64,000 nucleotides of DNA from Winogradskyella vidalii (GCF_013403955.1 NZ_JABFDG010000002.1:62001-126000), one strand, 5' to 3'. Positions 51,154-60,346 are shown, counted from the first letter of the stretch. Notes: a model not told the origin generated them from the sequence alone. Translations and numbers: made by a program.

Positions 51154-51732
51154 ATGTTCAATAAAAATATAAAACTAGTCATTTTCGCATTAATCATTGG
51201 TTTTGCCATCTATCAATTCACCGAAGGAGAGATTGGTAATGGTATTATGTACATCTTACTTTCTACCATTTTTATATTCCTTTACTTTAAAAATGAAATG
51301 ATTCTACTCGCTTTTATAAAGTTAAGAAAGCAGGATTTTGAAGGCGCAAAAAAATGGTTAGATAAAATTAAGAATCCAGAAGGTGCCTTAGTAAAAAAGC
51401 AACAAGGGTATTTAAATTACCTTAATGGTATTATGGTATCTCAAACTAATATGAACGAAGCCGAAGGTTATTTTAAAAAAGCCATTAGTTTAGGATTATC
51501 TATGGATCACGATTTAGCTATGGCAAAATTAAATTTAGCTGGAATTGCATTTTCTAAACGCAGAAAAGCTGAAGCACAAAAGCTATTATCTGAAGCTGAA
51601 AAACTAGACAAGAGAGACATGCTTACAGATCAAATAAAAATGATGAAGCAACAAATGAAAAAGGCCGTTATACCTAAGCAACAATACGGTCAACCTACTT
51701 CTGCTAGACAAAACCGAAGAAGTAGAAGATAA
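51154..51732 (+). CDS. Membrane protein with DUF2892-like helices and a TPR-like domain
   Basis: 192 residues from ATG 51154; the TTG at 51112 lies upstream of the promoter box. Two membrane helices (about 5-22 and 27-45; LVIFALIIGFAIYQF, NGIMYILLSTIFIFLYF) are followed by a cytosolic TPR-like region (KQDFEGAKKWLDKIK, NMNEAEGYFKKAISLGL, RRKAEAQKLLSEAEKLD) and a basic tail ending RQNRRSRR. Function unknown, likely a membrane-bound scaffold. Confidence 0.8.
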   Translation: MFNKNIKLVIFALIIGFAIYQFTEGEIGNGIMYILLSTIFIFLYFKNEMILLAFIKLRKQDFEGAKKWLDKIKNPEGALVKKQQGYLNYLNGIMVSQTNMNEAEGYFKKAISLGLSMDHDLAMAKLNLAGIAFSKRRKAEAQKLLSEAEKLDKRDMLTDQIKMMKQQMKKAVIPKQQYGQPTSARQNRRSRR

Positions 51733-51737
51733 TTCTT

Positions 51738-53051
51738 TTACTTCTTTTTATATTTTAAAAACACAGGTTGTAAGCTTATAAATAGAACTGTTGTTATAAA
51801 CAATATAAGTAAATACCAGGTGTTTTGCATTAGGTCTATATAACCAATCTGTCCTTTCGAAAAACTCAAAATCATTAATACTTGAGCGCCGTACGGTAAT
51901 ATACCTTGAGAAATACAAGCAAAAATATCTAAAATAGAAGCGGTTTTTCTATTCGTTAAACCATACTCATCATTTATTGTTTTTGCAATTGAACCCGATA
52001 TTATAATAGACACTGTATTATTAGCAATTGCCATATTTATAGTACTAACTAAAGTGGCTATACCAAATTGAGCCGACGTCTTACTCTTAATTAAAACTTT
52101 AATTTTGTTTAGTAAATAGTCGATACCGCCATTTTTTTCTACCAAAGCAGCTAAACCACCGGTTAATAATGATAGTAAGAAAATTTCTGTCATATTAGTA
52201 AATCCATCGTAAGCAATTCGTGTTGATTCCATCAGCGTAAAATCGCCATAAAAAACGCCTAAAATACCAGCTGAGATAATTCCAAAAAATAAGGTTATAA
52301 ATACATTTACACCTATAATTGATAGTAGAATTACCAATATATAAGGCATTATTTTTATTACTGAGTACTCATAATTAACAGCATCTAAACTACTTGAACT
52401 TAAATCTAAACCCTGAACAGTTAAAACAACCAGAGTTATTAAAGCTGCTGGCAATGCCAACTTAATGTTTTCCTTAAACTTATCGCTCATCTTACAATCT
52501 AAAGATTGGGTAGCCGCAATGGTGGTATCTGATATGACAGATAGATTATCGCCAAACATAGCACCTCCTAATAAGGCGCCACTGAGTACAGCTAATGAAA
52601 TATCGCCTTGTTCAGAAAACCCCACTACAATTGGTGCCAATGTAACAATAGCACCAACAGATGTACCTGTAGAAATTGATAAAAAAGCTGCTATTAGGAA
52701 GATTCCTAAGTAAATATATTCTATAGCAATGTAATCCATACCCAAATTAACAATGGCATCTACACTTTCTGTTGCATTTGTAATTGCTGCAAAAGCACCT
52801 GCGAGAAGATAAATTAAACACATTGTTAATATCTTATGATCTCCACAACCTTTTAGAAGTATATCTATTTTAGAATTTATAGATTGCTTAAACATTAAAA
52901 ACGCGACGACAATTCCTACTATTACAGCAATTGGTGCTGGTAATACATAAAAATCATCGTTGTAAATCCCAATACCCAAAAAGGTAATTACAAATACTAA
53001 TAGCGGAATTAATGCGGTAAATTTTGGTATTTGATTGTTGTGATTTTTCAT
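51738..53051 (-). CDS. NhaC-family Na+/H+ antiporter-like transporter (candidate methionine transporter)
   Basis: 437 residues from ATG 53051, with about 11-12 membrane helices; an ATG at 53084 would add 11 residues including FFFRN and is less likely. Family features are STGTSVGAIVTLAPIVVG, GALLGGAMFGDNLSVISDTTIAATQSL and SGSIAKTINDEYG. NhaC-superfamily members include MetT, predicted methionine transporters that in other bacteria stand under S-box control. Here the leader contains an S-box-like core (53128-53190), so methionine or a related substrate is a reasonable inference; simple Na+/H+ exchange is the alternative. Confidence 0.85.
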   Translation of the reverse strand: MKNHNNQIPKFTALIPLLVFVITFLGIGIYNDDFYVLPAPIAVIVGIVVAFLMFKQSINSKIDILLKGCGDHKILTMCLIYLLAGAFAAITNATESVDAIVNLGMDYIAIEYIYLGIFLIAAFLSISTGTSVGAIVTLAPIVVGFSEQGDISLAVLSGALLGGAMFGDNLSVISDTTIAATQSLDCKMSDKFKENIKLALPAALITLVVLTVQGLDLSSSSLDAVNYEYSVIKIMPYILVILLSIIGVNVFITLFFGIISAGILGVFYGDFTLMESTRIAYDGFTNMTEIFLLSLLTGGLAALVEKNGGIDYLLNKIKVLIKSKTSAQFGIATLVSTINMAIANNTVSIIISGSIAKTINDEYGLTNRKTASILDIFACISQGILPYGAQVLMILSFSKGQIGYIDLMQNTWYLLILFITTVLFISLQPVFLKYKKK

Positions 53052-53083
53052 GCTTTTGTTCCTGAAAAAGAAGTCGGAAAGCA
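53051..53083 (-). promoter_or_regulatory. Hairpin overlapping the start codon of the NhaC-family gene
   Basis: On the minus strand TGCTTT (53083-53078) pairs with AAAGCA (53056-53051), which includes the A of the start codon; CC/GG pairs lie inside. It could mask initiation and act as the expression platform of the upstream S-box-like RNA. Confidence 0.4.
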
Positions 53084-53127
53084 AATAAAGTAGAAAAATT
53101 AGATTAACATTTTTTCCAAAATATTGG

Positions 53128-53190
53128 CTTATCGTTTTAGCACCTTGCTTGTTAATGCAGGTTGCTATCTCCTTTTGAGATTCTTGATAA
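53128..53190 (-). promoter_or_regulatory. Compact S-box (SAM-I)-like RNA element in the leader of the NhaC-family gene
   Basis: Minus-strand order: TTATC (53190-53186) pairs with GATAA (53133-53129) as P1, then AAGA as in S-box J1/2. A short TCTC/GAGA hairpin stands where P2 should be. TAGC (53167-53164) pairs with GCTA (53141-53138), with AA opposite T (53163-53162, 53142), then CCT-GC pairs with GC-A-AGG: this is P3 with its SAM-contact loop (AGCAACC...AAGGTGCTAA). The long P2 kink-turn/pseudoknot and P4 are missing. No T-run terminator follows. Confidence 0.6.
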
Positions 53191-53205
53191 TTTATTTTAA
53201 GTCCG

Positions 53206-53237
53206 CAAATATATTAATATTAATAAACCTTCTTCAA
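53206..53237 (-). promoter_or_regulatory. Promoter of the NhaC-family gene
   Basis: Minus strand: TTG (53237-53235), 21 bases, TATATTTG (53213-53206). The predicted transcript starts near 53202, about 12 bases before the S-box-like element, giving a leader of about 150 bases. Confidence 0.75.
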
Positions 53238-53274
53238 ATTTTAACGCTTTATTATACTATAAGCGTGGTGGTGA

Positions 53275-54723
53275 TTAAAGTAGAGGTGCCATCAACCTAG
53301 CTAAAGCTTCAACAAGTTTTGTACGCTTAGAGCGCGCTTGCCATGATTTTAATTCTATTTGTTTACAGTCTTTTAAATCATCTTTAAAGAACGCTGTTAA
53401 CTCTTTGCTTATTTTCTTATTGTAGATTAAGGCATTAACTTCAAAATTAATATTAAAACTTCTATAGTCTAAATTAGTGGTACCAACTGTACTAAACACG
53501 CCATCAACAACTATCGTTTTGGCATGAATAAAACCTTTAGTATAGCGATAAACCTCTACGCCTGCTTCTAATAACATTTCTAAGTATGAATTGGTGGCAT
53601 ATTCTGCAATCCAAGAATCAGAGTCTCGCGGCACAATAATCTTCACTTTTATATTGCTCCTTGATATAACTTGAAGTGCCGTTACAATTTCACTATTAGG
53701 AATAAAATAAGGGGTTGTAATATAGATATGATCTTCGGCATTTGTAATGGCCACAAAAATAGCCTCCATTATGTTAGACCAATCGGTATCTGGTCCGCTT
53801 GCAGCAATTTGAAGTGGTACCTGCTCTTCACAATCATGTTCAGGAAAATAGGTTTTTAAAATCTCTAATTCTGACCCACTAACAAAATCCCAAGTGGTAA
53901 AAAACAAGATTTGCAATGGTTTTACAGCTTCGCCAACAATACGAATATGTGTATCTCTCCAGTACCTATCATTATTTGCATTAACATAATCGTCTGAAAT
54001 ATTAATGCCTCCAACATAACCAATCTTACCATCAATAATAATAATTTTTCGATGGTCACGATAATTCATTTGTCCTGTAAATTTAGAAAACAGCACAGGC
54101 ATAAATGGATACATTTCAATGCCACAATCTTTCAGTTTCCCTTTCATCTTAGAACTTATAGAGCTCCCAACATCATCTATAACGATTCTAATTTCTAAAC
54201 CTTCACTTGCTTTTTGACATAAAAGATTGAGAAGTTCAGTGCCAATTTTATCATCATTTATTATAAAATATTCAATATGAATATGATTTTGAGCTTTTTT
54301 TAAATCCTCAAAAAGCAATTTAAATTTATCATCACCATTTTTAATCAGCTTCACCTCATTATTGATGGTGAGTTTTGATTTTTCATTATTGTATAATAAA
54401 GGGATTAGTTTTGATTTCTGGTCCAATAGCTCATCAACTTCATTAATAGTTTTAGTATCGAGTTCTAATTGGTCTTGTATTTTTTTTACGATGGATTGGT
54501 TGAGAACATTCTTCCTGCTAAATATTTTAGTCTTCCTGTATTCTTGTCCAAAAAGATAATACACAATTAAGCCTAAAAATGGTAAGGCTAACAAGCCAAT
54601 AATATAACTTAAGGCTTTAGTTGGATTTAATTTTTTGAGCAGAATTGTTACAACCGCAGATAATGCAATTGCATAATTTATTATAATTAAAATCTGCCAA
54701 GTATGATTGCTAAGAAAGTCCAA
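53275..54723 (-). CDS. cls: Cardiolipin synthase
   Basis: 482 residues. Two N-terminal membrane helices (about 8-28 and 38-58), then two phospholipase D motifs: YRDHRKIIIIDGKIGYVGG (first HKD) and GFIHAKTIVVDGVFSTVGTTN (second HKD, HxKx4D). It joins two phosphatidylglycerol molecules to cardiolipin at the inner membrane. It begins 3 bases after the stop of the lytic transglycosylase gene, so the two are cotranscribed. Confidence 0.94.
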   Translation of the reverse strand: MDFLSNHTWQILIIINYAIALSAVVTILLKKLNPTKALSYIIGLLALPFLGLIVYYLFGQEYRKTKIFSRKNVLNQSIVKKIQDQLELDTKTINEVDELLDQKSKLIPLLYNNEKSKLTINNEVKLIKNGDDKFKLLFEDLKKAQNHIHIEYFIINDDKIGTELLNLLCQKASEGLEIRIVIDDVGSSISSKMKGKLKDCGIEMYPFMPVLFSKFTGQMNYRDHRKIIIIDGKIGYVGGINISDDYVNANNDRYWRDTHIRIVGEAVKPLQILFFTTWDFVSGSELEILKTYFPEHDCEEQVPLQIAASGPDTDWSNIMEAIFVAITNAEDHIYITTPYFIPNSEIVTALQVISRSNIKVKIIVPRDSDSWIAEYATNSYLEMLLEAGVEVYRYTKGFIHAKTIVVDGVFSTVGTTNLDYRSFNINFEVNALIYNKKISKELTAFFKDDLKDCKQIELKSWQARSKRTKLVEALARLMAPLL

Positions 54724-54726
54724 TTG

Positions 54727-55680
54727 TTATGGCGTAGTGTTATAAAAACCCGCTTTAGGAATGGCTATTTCATATAGTTTTCTAGACCTATTATTCAAAT
54801 GTGGTTCTCTTAACCAAGGATTATGAAGTTTTAAAATTTTATAATTGATATTAAAATTTTTGGCGAATTGTGCAAAGTCTGTTACTGCAGTATCTACCTC
54901 TACTTTAAATGTTGGCACTTTTTTATATAAATGGGTTTTATTAAAGTTGAAACCGTACTTATCTGGATTAGAAAGAATTTCTTTTAAAGCAACAATTCTA
55001 AACACATAACGCCCTGTTTCTTCTCCTAACAATAAATCGTAATAATCATCTACCTTTTGTTCTTCTAAGCGTCTTGAAACCCCTTGATTTCCCGCATTGT
55101 ATGCTGCAGCTGCTTTGGTCCATGATCCTAAATTCGCTTTAGCTTTCTTTAAATAATCACAAGCCACTTCTGTCGCTTTTTCTAAATTATAACGTTCATC
55201 GACATTGGAGTTTACTTCCAGACCATTTTCTCTACCTGTGGCAGCCATAATTTGCCAAATTCCACTTGCTCCTGCTGGTGATTTAGCCGTTTGAATTAAT
55301 CCACTTTCAATAACCGCCAAATATTTAAAATCATCTGGTACACCGTGCTTTTTAAGAATAGGCTCTATGATAGGAAAATACTTTTGGGCACGTTTAAACA
55401 TTAAAAGTCCATTAGACTGCCAATAGGTATTCACCAACAATTCGCGATCCATACGCTCGTAGATATCAGGATCATTAATCGGAACCATTTCACCTGCAAA
55501 ATTTAAATTCTCAGGCATTTCTAATGCATAGACATTATAACTATTAACGATAGGATCTTCTTTTCCTAGCCCAGCGTCTAAAGGTGCTTTTTCATTTGGT
55601 GATTTTTGCATTGCGAAGATAAACAAGCCCGATAGGCATACAACTCCAATTAATGCTAAACTATTTTTTATAATTTTCAT
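54727..55680 (-). CDS. Lytic transglycosylase (MltD-like)
   Basis: 317 residues. An N-terminal hydrophobic signal or anchor (NSLALIGVVCLSGLFIFAMQ) precedes a goose-lysozyme-like domain: the catalytic Glu in YLAVIESGL, then SPAGASGIWQIMAATGRENGL, a second segment AAAAYNAGNQGVSRRL and the ETGRYVFRIVALKEI motif. The C-terminal part (about 255-317) resembles a LysM peptidoglycan-binding motif (FAKNFNINYKILKLHNPWL). It cleaves peptidoglycan glycan strands in the periplasm. Operon with cls. Confidence 0.9.
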   Translation of the reverse strand: MKIIKNSLALIGVVCLSGLFIFAMQKSPNEKAPLDAGLGKEDPIVNSYNVYALEMPENLNFAGEMVPINDPDIYERMDRELLVNTYWQSNGLLMFKRAQKYFPIIEPILKKHGVPDDFKYLAVIESGLIQTAKSPAGASGIWQIMAATGRENGLEVNSNVDERYNLEKATEVACDYLKKAKANLGSWTKAAAAYNAGNQGVSRRLEEQKVDDYYDLLLGEETGRYVFRIVALKEILSNPDKYGFNFNKTHLYKKVPTFKVEVDTAVTDFAQFAKNFNINYKILKLHNPWLREPHLNNRSRKLYEIAIPKAGFYNTTP

Positions 55681-55823
55681 GTGTTTTATTTTTTTTTAAG
55701 CTATCACATCCCACTCTTTTATTAAGCATTCCCTTAATGAAACAGCGTATGGTCTATTAATTTTGTATCTTAATTTTAGGAGATAATCTATAAAGATAAA
55801 CAATCTAATTACAGCATTCAAAC

Positions 55824-56486
55824 TCACCCTTCAATTAGTTTTGGTAAATTTTCGTTAAACCATTTATACTTGTTAATAATCATAATGTGCGTACCGCCTT
55901 TAATAACGATACAATCACCAACACAAGAATGTGGAAAAACAACATCCTTATCGCCGTGAATGTAGATAGCCTCTGGATGTGCTTCTTCCTGATCCCAACA
56001 AACCATATGTTTAATTGCCCAATCTAAATAGGTTTTATCATTTACCGAAAGGTATTTTTTATACAAGTTAACACGTTTTTTAACGGTTTCACCAAAAGCA
56101 TATTTAGCTAATAAATCTACATTACTCACTAATTGTGTTGGTAAAATGTGATAAGCTTTTGTGATTTTTAAAAATTTTAGCCGTTTTGGTAATTCGTGAT
56201 GTGACTTCACACTAGAAACAACAAATAATTTTTTAACCTTTATATATTTGCTCATTTCCTGTACTAAAACACCGCCAAAAGACACCCCTAATAAAACAAT
56301 ATTTTCGTGTTTTATAAATTCGCACATACGCAGTGCATAATCTTTGAGTGTATCTGTTTTATTGGGTATTTGCCACTCTAGCCAATGAATTTTATAATCT
56401 TGTTCTGGCAATTTTATATATTCAAAAATAGTGGGATTTGCAGCCATACCAGGCATTAAATAAACATGAGTCAATTTGGAATCCAT
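55824..56486 (-). CDS. Alpha/beta hydrolase
   Basis: 220 residues. The nucleophile elbow is NIVLLGVSFGGVLVQEM (GxSxGG), with a charge-relay Asp in YIHGDKDVVFPHS and His in KGGTHIMI near the C-terminus. It is a compact cytosolic esterase-like protein; substrate unknown. Monocistronic: the gap to its upstream neighbour is divergent. Confidence 0.85.
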   Translation of the reverse strand: MDSKLTHVYLMPGMAANPTIFEYIKLPEQDYKIHWLEWQIPNKTDTLKDYALRMCEFIKHENIVLLGVSFGGVLVQEMSKYIKVKKLFVVSSVKSHHELPKRLKFLKITKAYHILPTQLVSNVDLLAKYAFGETVKKRVNLYKKYLSVNDKTYLDWAIKHMVCWDQEEAHPEAIYIHGDKDVVFPHSCVGDCIVIKGGTHIMIINKYKWFNENLPKLIEG

Positions 56487-56575
56487 AGGTCTTAAAACAA
56501 TGTTAACAGGACGTCTTAATTAATTACAATTTAAGGTTTTAACATCAACAAACTTAAACTGTCGTTGATTTTTTG

Positions 56576-56583
56576 TACCTTTG
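56576..56583 (+). promoter_or_regulatory. Promoter -7 box of the GNAT-like gene
   Basis: TACCTTTG, with the coding start at 56649, leaving a leader of about 60 bases. No TTG at the usual distance. Confidence 0.55.
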
Positions 56584-56648
56584 CCTTGCAAAACTATATA
56601 AAATATAGTATCTACACCTCCAACCGCTGAATTTAATATAAAAAAATT

Positions 56649-56945
56649 ATGACAGAAACTGCTGAACTAGTTGACAATGACTTCCTACGTCAATTTGAAT
56701 TAAAGGTTGAAAATGAACTGGCTATTATTGAATACTCTTTACAAGAACGAAAGATATTCTTAACCAAAATGATAATTCCTGATGTAATTAGAACAGACGA
56801 GCTCGAATTAGATTTTATTGATTTAGTTTTTTCTAACATTAAAGAACGAAACATTAGCGTGGTACCTACAAGCCCAGAGATTGCAAAATTTGTAAGGCGT
56901 AACAGAAAATACAAGCGAATGCTACCTGTAGGCATTCGTATATAG
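56649..56945 (+). CDS. Small GNAT-like N-acetyltransferase (YjdJ/Acetyltransf_CG family)
   Basis: 98 residues. It follows the short family pattern: NELAIIEYSLQERKIFLTKMIIPD, the acetyl-CoA-helix region (ELELDFIDLVFSNIKERNISVVPTSPEIAKFVRRNRKYKRM). The usual glycine-rich pyrophosphate loop is degenerate here (RTDELELDFID), so catalytic activity is uncertain. Cytosolic; no operon partner. Confidence 0.75.
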   Translation: MTETAELVDNDFLRQFELKVENELAIIEYSLQERKIFLTKMIIPDVIRTDELELDFIDLVFSNIKERNISVVPTSPEIAKFVRRNRKYKRMLPVGIRI

Positions 56946-56962
56946 CTTGAAAACTAAAGTAC

Positions 56963-56998
56963 AAAAAATCCGAAACTTTAAAAGTTTCGGATTTTTTT
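56963..56998. terminator. Bidirectional terminator between convergent genes
   Basis: A 14-base perfect stem (AAATCCGAAACTTT against AAAGTTTCGGATTT) with a 2-base loop. A and T runs on both sides let it work in both directions. Confidence 0.95.
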
Positions 56999-57019
56999 AT
57001 TGCAAAACCTTAATAAAGG

Positions 57020-57517
57020 CTATTTTTTTGTGTAAATAAGTGTCAAATCTCTAGTTTCTATAACACTCGTTAAATCTTCGCTGTAAATAGTAATTGCATT
57101 GTCATAGACCGTGGTTAAAGTATCAGCATCTATGTAATAATTTTGATTTAAAATCATAATTGTATCAGCAGCAACTTCCTTATATTCTGAAGCAAAACTA
57201 ATTAGGCCATCCTGATTACATTCAACTTGCAAACCGTAATAATCGGAATTATTATACTTAAAATAAATAATATCTTTAGGAAATTCATTACCCGAAGACA
57301 CCGTGCCATCTGCACTGAATGTAAGAATTTCACTGTCGTTACAATCAACCACTTCTAAGAGATTATCATTATAGGTATTGTCGTTATTCACATCAAAAGT
57401 AACACCCACAGTGCGTGTTGTTAGTTGCCATGTGCCTACAATTTTAGAATCACTATCATCATTAGAACAAGACAAGAGAAAACAGAAAAGTAAACAGGTA
57501 ATTACAATGTTATTCAT
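57020..57517 (-). CDS. Lipocalin-like lipoprotein
   Basis: 165 residues. Lipoprotein signal (IVITCLLFCFLLSC). The mature start KIVGTWQLTTRTVGV, then VDCNDSEILTFSADGTVSS and paired beta strands, fits the lipocalin-like family common in Bacteroidota surface lipoproteins (GTW near the start of the barrel). Two further cysteines (VDC, VEC) may form a disulfide. Ligand unknown. Confidence 0.82.
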   Translation of the reverse strand: MNNIVITCLLFCFLLSCSNDDSDSKIVGTWQLTTRTVGVTFDVNNDNTYNDNLLEVVDCNDSEILTFSADGTVSSGNEFPKDIIYFKYNNSDYYGLQVECNQDGLISFASEYKEVAADTIMILNQNYYIDADTLTTVYDNAITIYSEDLTSVIETRDLTLIYTKK

Positions 57518-57598
57518 TAGAATATTTTACGTATTATCAAACTTAACACGAAAATGGTGCCAGCGTGAAAAAACATGTTGAAAATTAAAAAAAACCGA

Positions 57599-58930
57599 CT
57601 AATGACTTACTAAAGCCTCTTGAAAGTCAAAACGCACCAAACCATCATCATCAATTTTAGTAAGATTCACCCTGTGAAGTGTATTCACCAGTTCAGGATT
57701 CCAAGGTGTTTTCACCTTTACGTAGTTTTCTGTAAAACCATGAATATAGCCTTCTTTGTTTTCACCTTCAAATAAAACTGTACGATTGGTGTCTAATTGA
57801 TTCTCGTAAAAAGCTCTTCGTTTTTTAGCAGATAAACCACGTAACATCTTACTGCGTTTTGCTCTCACATTTTTAGGCACAACACCTTCCATCGTAGCTG
57901 CTTCGGTATTATCGCGCTCCGAATAAGTAAACACATGTAAATACGAAATATCTAGGGCATTTAAAAAATTATAGGTTTCAAGAAAAATCTCATCCGTTTC
58001 ACCAGGAAAACCCACAATAACATCTACACCAATACAAGCATGTGGCATCACTTCTTTAATTTTAGCAACACGATCCACATACAATTCTTTCATGTAACGA
58101 CGCTTCATCTTTTTTAAGATTACATTGCTCCCACTCTGTAACGGAATATGAAAATGAGGTACAAATGCTCTCGATTTTGACACCAACTCAATGGTTTCGT
58201 TCTTTAATAAATTAGGCTCTATCGAAGAAATTCTAAGACGTTCAATTCCTTTAACCTTATCGAGTTCAGTAACTAAATCTAAAAACGTATGCTCATGTTT
58301 TTTATTCCCAAACTCCCCTTTTCCGTAGTCTCCAATATTAACACCTGTCAAAACGATTTCTTTTATGTTTTGTTCTGAAATTTCTTTGGCGTTATTTAGA
58401 ACATTTGCCATTGTATCACTACGAGAAATTCCTCTTGCCAGCGGAATTGTACAATAGGTACACTTATAATCGCAACCATCCTGAACTTTTAAAAATGCTC
58501 TTGTGCGATCACCAATAGAATAACTTCCTACATAAAAATCGGCATCTTCAATCTCGCAAGAATGTACTTCACCGAAGTCGTTTTTGGTTAAATCATTTAA
58601 ATAATCGGTAATTTTAAATTTCTCAGTGGCCCCCAATACCAAATCCACACCATTAACATCCGCTAATTCTTCGGGCTTTAATTGTGCATAACAACCGATA
58701 GCTGCCACAAAAGCCTCTGGATTATTTTTTTGTGCTTGTTTAACTATCGTCTTAAAACGTTTATCTGCATTTTCTGTAACCGAACAGGTATTAATGACAT
58801 AGATATCTGCAGATTCTTTAAAATCTACACGGTTAAAACCTTCATCTGTAAACCCTCTGGCTATAGTAGAAGTTTCAGAAAAATTAAGTTTACAACCAAG
58901 TGTGTAAAATGCGACTTTTTTAGATGCCAT
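57599..58930 (-). CDS. mtaB: tRNA t6A37 methylthiotransferase MtaB
   Basis: 443 residues. An N-terminal UPF0004 domain (FYTLGCKLNFSETSTIARG, NTCSVTENADKRFK, AIGCYAQLKPEE) carries three cysteines for one [4Fe-4S] cluster. The radical-SAM core has CDYKCTYCTIPLARG for the second, followed by GVNIGDYG and a C-terminal TRAM domain (FEGENKEGYIHGFTENYVKVK). It adds a methylthio group to t6A37 in tRNA, aiding decoding of ANN codons. Confidence 0.95.
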   Translation of the reverse strand: MASKKVAFYTLGCKLNFSETSTIARGFTDEGFNRVDFKESADIYVINTCSVTENADKRFKTIVKQAQKNNPEAFVAAIGCYAQLKPEELADVNGVDLVLGATEKFKITDYLNDLTKNDFGEVHSCEIEDADFYVGSYSIGDRTRAFLKVQDGCDYKCTYCTIPLARGISRSDTMANVLNNAKEISEQNIKEIVLTGVNIGDYGKGEFGNKKHEHTFLDLVTELDKVKGIERLRISSIEPNLLKNETIELVSKSRAFVPHFHIPLQSGSNVILKKMKRRYMKELYVDRVAKIKEVMPHACIGVDVIVGFPGETDEIFLETYNFLNALDISYLHVFTYSERDNTEAATMEGVVPKNVRAKRSKMLRGLSAKKRRAFYENQLDTNRTVLFEGENKEGYIHGFTENYVKVKTPWNPELVNTLHRVNLTKIDDDGLVRFDFQEALVSH

Positions 58931-59097
58931 ATGCTGATTTTATGTACCGAATGCTCTCGGGAAATTCAACCCTTTTTCAGATTAAATAATTTATATTTAC
59001 TTTTTCTAAATTAGAGAGGGCAAATTTAAGCAATTACTGTATGTTTCACAACGTATTCGTCTTCTGTGAATTTAAAACCTAAAACTTATTTTTTTTT

Positions 59098-60249
59098 ATG
59101 TCTAAAGCTGAAGCGCGTATAAATGATGTCATTGCCTTTTATAAAAATAAAGATACGGTTCTTGGCTATCGTAAATTGATGGATTGCGTTATAGACACGC
59201 AAGATTTAGACCTCTACAAACAGGTTATTGAATTAACCGATTGGAAAGAAAAACATCCTGACAATGAAACTGTATTTATTGAAAAATCACTCGCTATATT
59301 AGCCCGTGTATCAAAAATATCCATCAGCGAATACAACACTGACACACCTGTACTAACAGGAACGGACTTAGTTAAAAGTTATGGAAATAGCCGATTTCAA
59401 TTAGGACCTGTTTCTGTTGAAATAAAAAAAGGACAAGTTTATGGTTTAGTAGGCGAAAATGGAAACGGAAAAACAACCTTACTTAGAGTTTTAGCTAAAG
59501 AACTAAACTACAATAAAGGCGTTTTAGATTTTAAGTTTGACAGTGATTATAACTCTAATTATGATTTACGTACCAACCTTGTTTATATACCGCAACGCAC
59601 CCAAAAATGGTATGGTAGCTTAAAAGATAACCTAAAATTTGTTTTGGCTAGTTATGGCATTTCACCTGAAGAAAACGAAACTAGAGTGCTTATGATGATA
59701 GCACGATTTGGCTTGTGGAACTACAAACATTTAAAATGGAATGAACTGTCTTCGGGTTATAAAATGCGTTTTGAACTCGCTAGAACCTTACTTAGACAAC
59801 CAGAATTACTATTATTAGACGAGCCTTTATCTAACTTAGATGTTTTGGCTCAACAAGTGATTTTAGAAGATTTAAAATCGATGTGTAATTCTATTAATAA
59901 TCCTATTGCATTAATTTTAAGTTCTCAGCAATTGTATGAGGTTGAAAAAGTATCGGATAAAGTTATTTATCTCAAAGATGGTAAATACAAGGATAACACA
60001 ACTACAGACAAAACTATTGAACATCAACTCATTGTAGAACTAGATTGTACAGCAGAGCGCAACACTTTAATTTCTGTTTTTAAAAACTTACACTTAAATA
60101 AATTAATTTATAATGGCGGCATCTATGTTGCTTATTTTCAAAATAGTACTACATTTTATAACGTACTCGAAACTTTAGGAAAACATAAAGTAGAGGTGAC
60201 TTATACCAGAAATATAACCGCTTCTACCAGACGCTTTTTTGTATCCTAA
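59098..60249 (+). CDS. ABC transporter ATP-binding protein with N-terminal helical extension
   Basis: 383 residues. An extension of about 85 residues (ARINDVIAFYKNKDTVLGYRKLMD) precedes the ATPase. Motifs: Walker A VGENGNGKTTLLR, Q-loop VYIPQRTQKWYG, a variant signature NELSSGYKMRFELAR (Ser for the second Gly position) and Walker B LLLLDEPLSNLD. The switch histidine is replaced: the loop reads ALILSSQQLYEV. It has no recognised permease of a standard family nearby; the membrane protein at 60347 is the probable partner. Confidence 0.9.
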   Translation: MSKAEARINDVIAFYKNKDTVLGYRKLMDCVIDTQDLDLYKQVIELTDWKEKHPDNETVFIEKSLAILARVSKISISEYNTDTPVLTGTDLVKSYGNSRFQLGPVSVEIKKGQVYGLVGENGNGKTTLLRVLAKELNYNKGVLDFKFDSDYNSNYDLRTNLVYIPQRTQKWYGSLKDNLKFVLASYGISPEENETRVLMMIARFGLWNYKHLKWNELSSGYKMRFELARTLLRQPELLLLDEPLSNLDVLAQQVILEDLKSMCNSINNPIALILSSQQLYEVEKVSDKVIYLKDGKYKDNTTTDKTIEHQLIVELDCTAERNTLISVFKNLHLNKLIYNGGIYVAYFQNSTTFYNVLETLGKHKVEVTYTRNITASTRRFFVS

Positions 60250-60346
60250 TGATTTTTTAAACCTATAACAGAAATAGTTTTGTTCAAGATTTACAGACTA
60301 AATAATGACGACCAATAGCTATCCCGCAATATAACAGATATAATTC

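Noticed and set aside
50898..51209. 103-residue minus-strand frame overlapping rpmH
   Set aside because: It overlaps rpmH, its promoter and the next gene in another frame and is lysine-rich by composition only; rpmH is certain.
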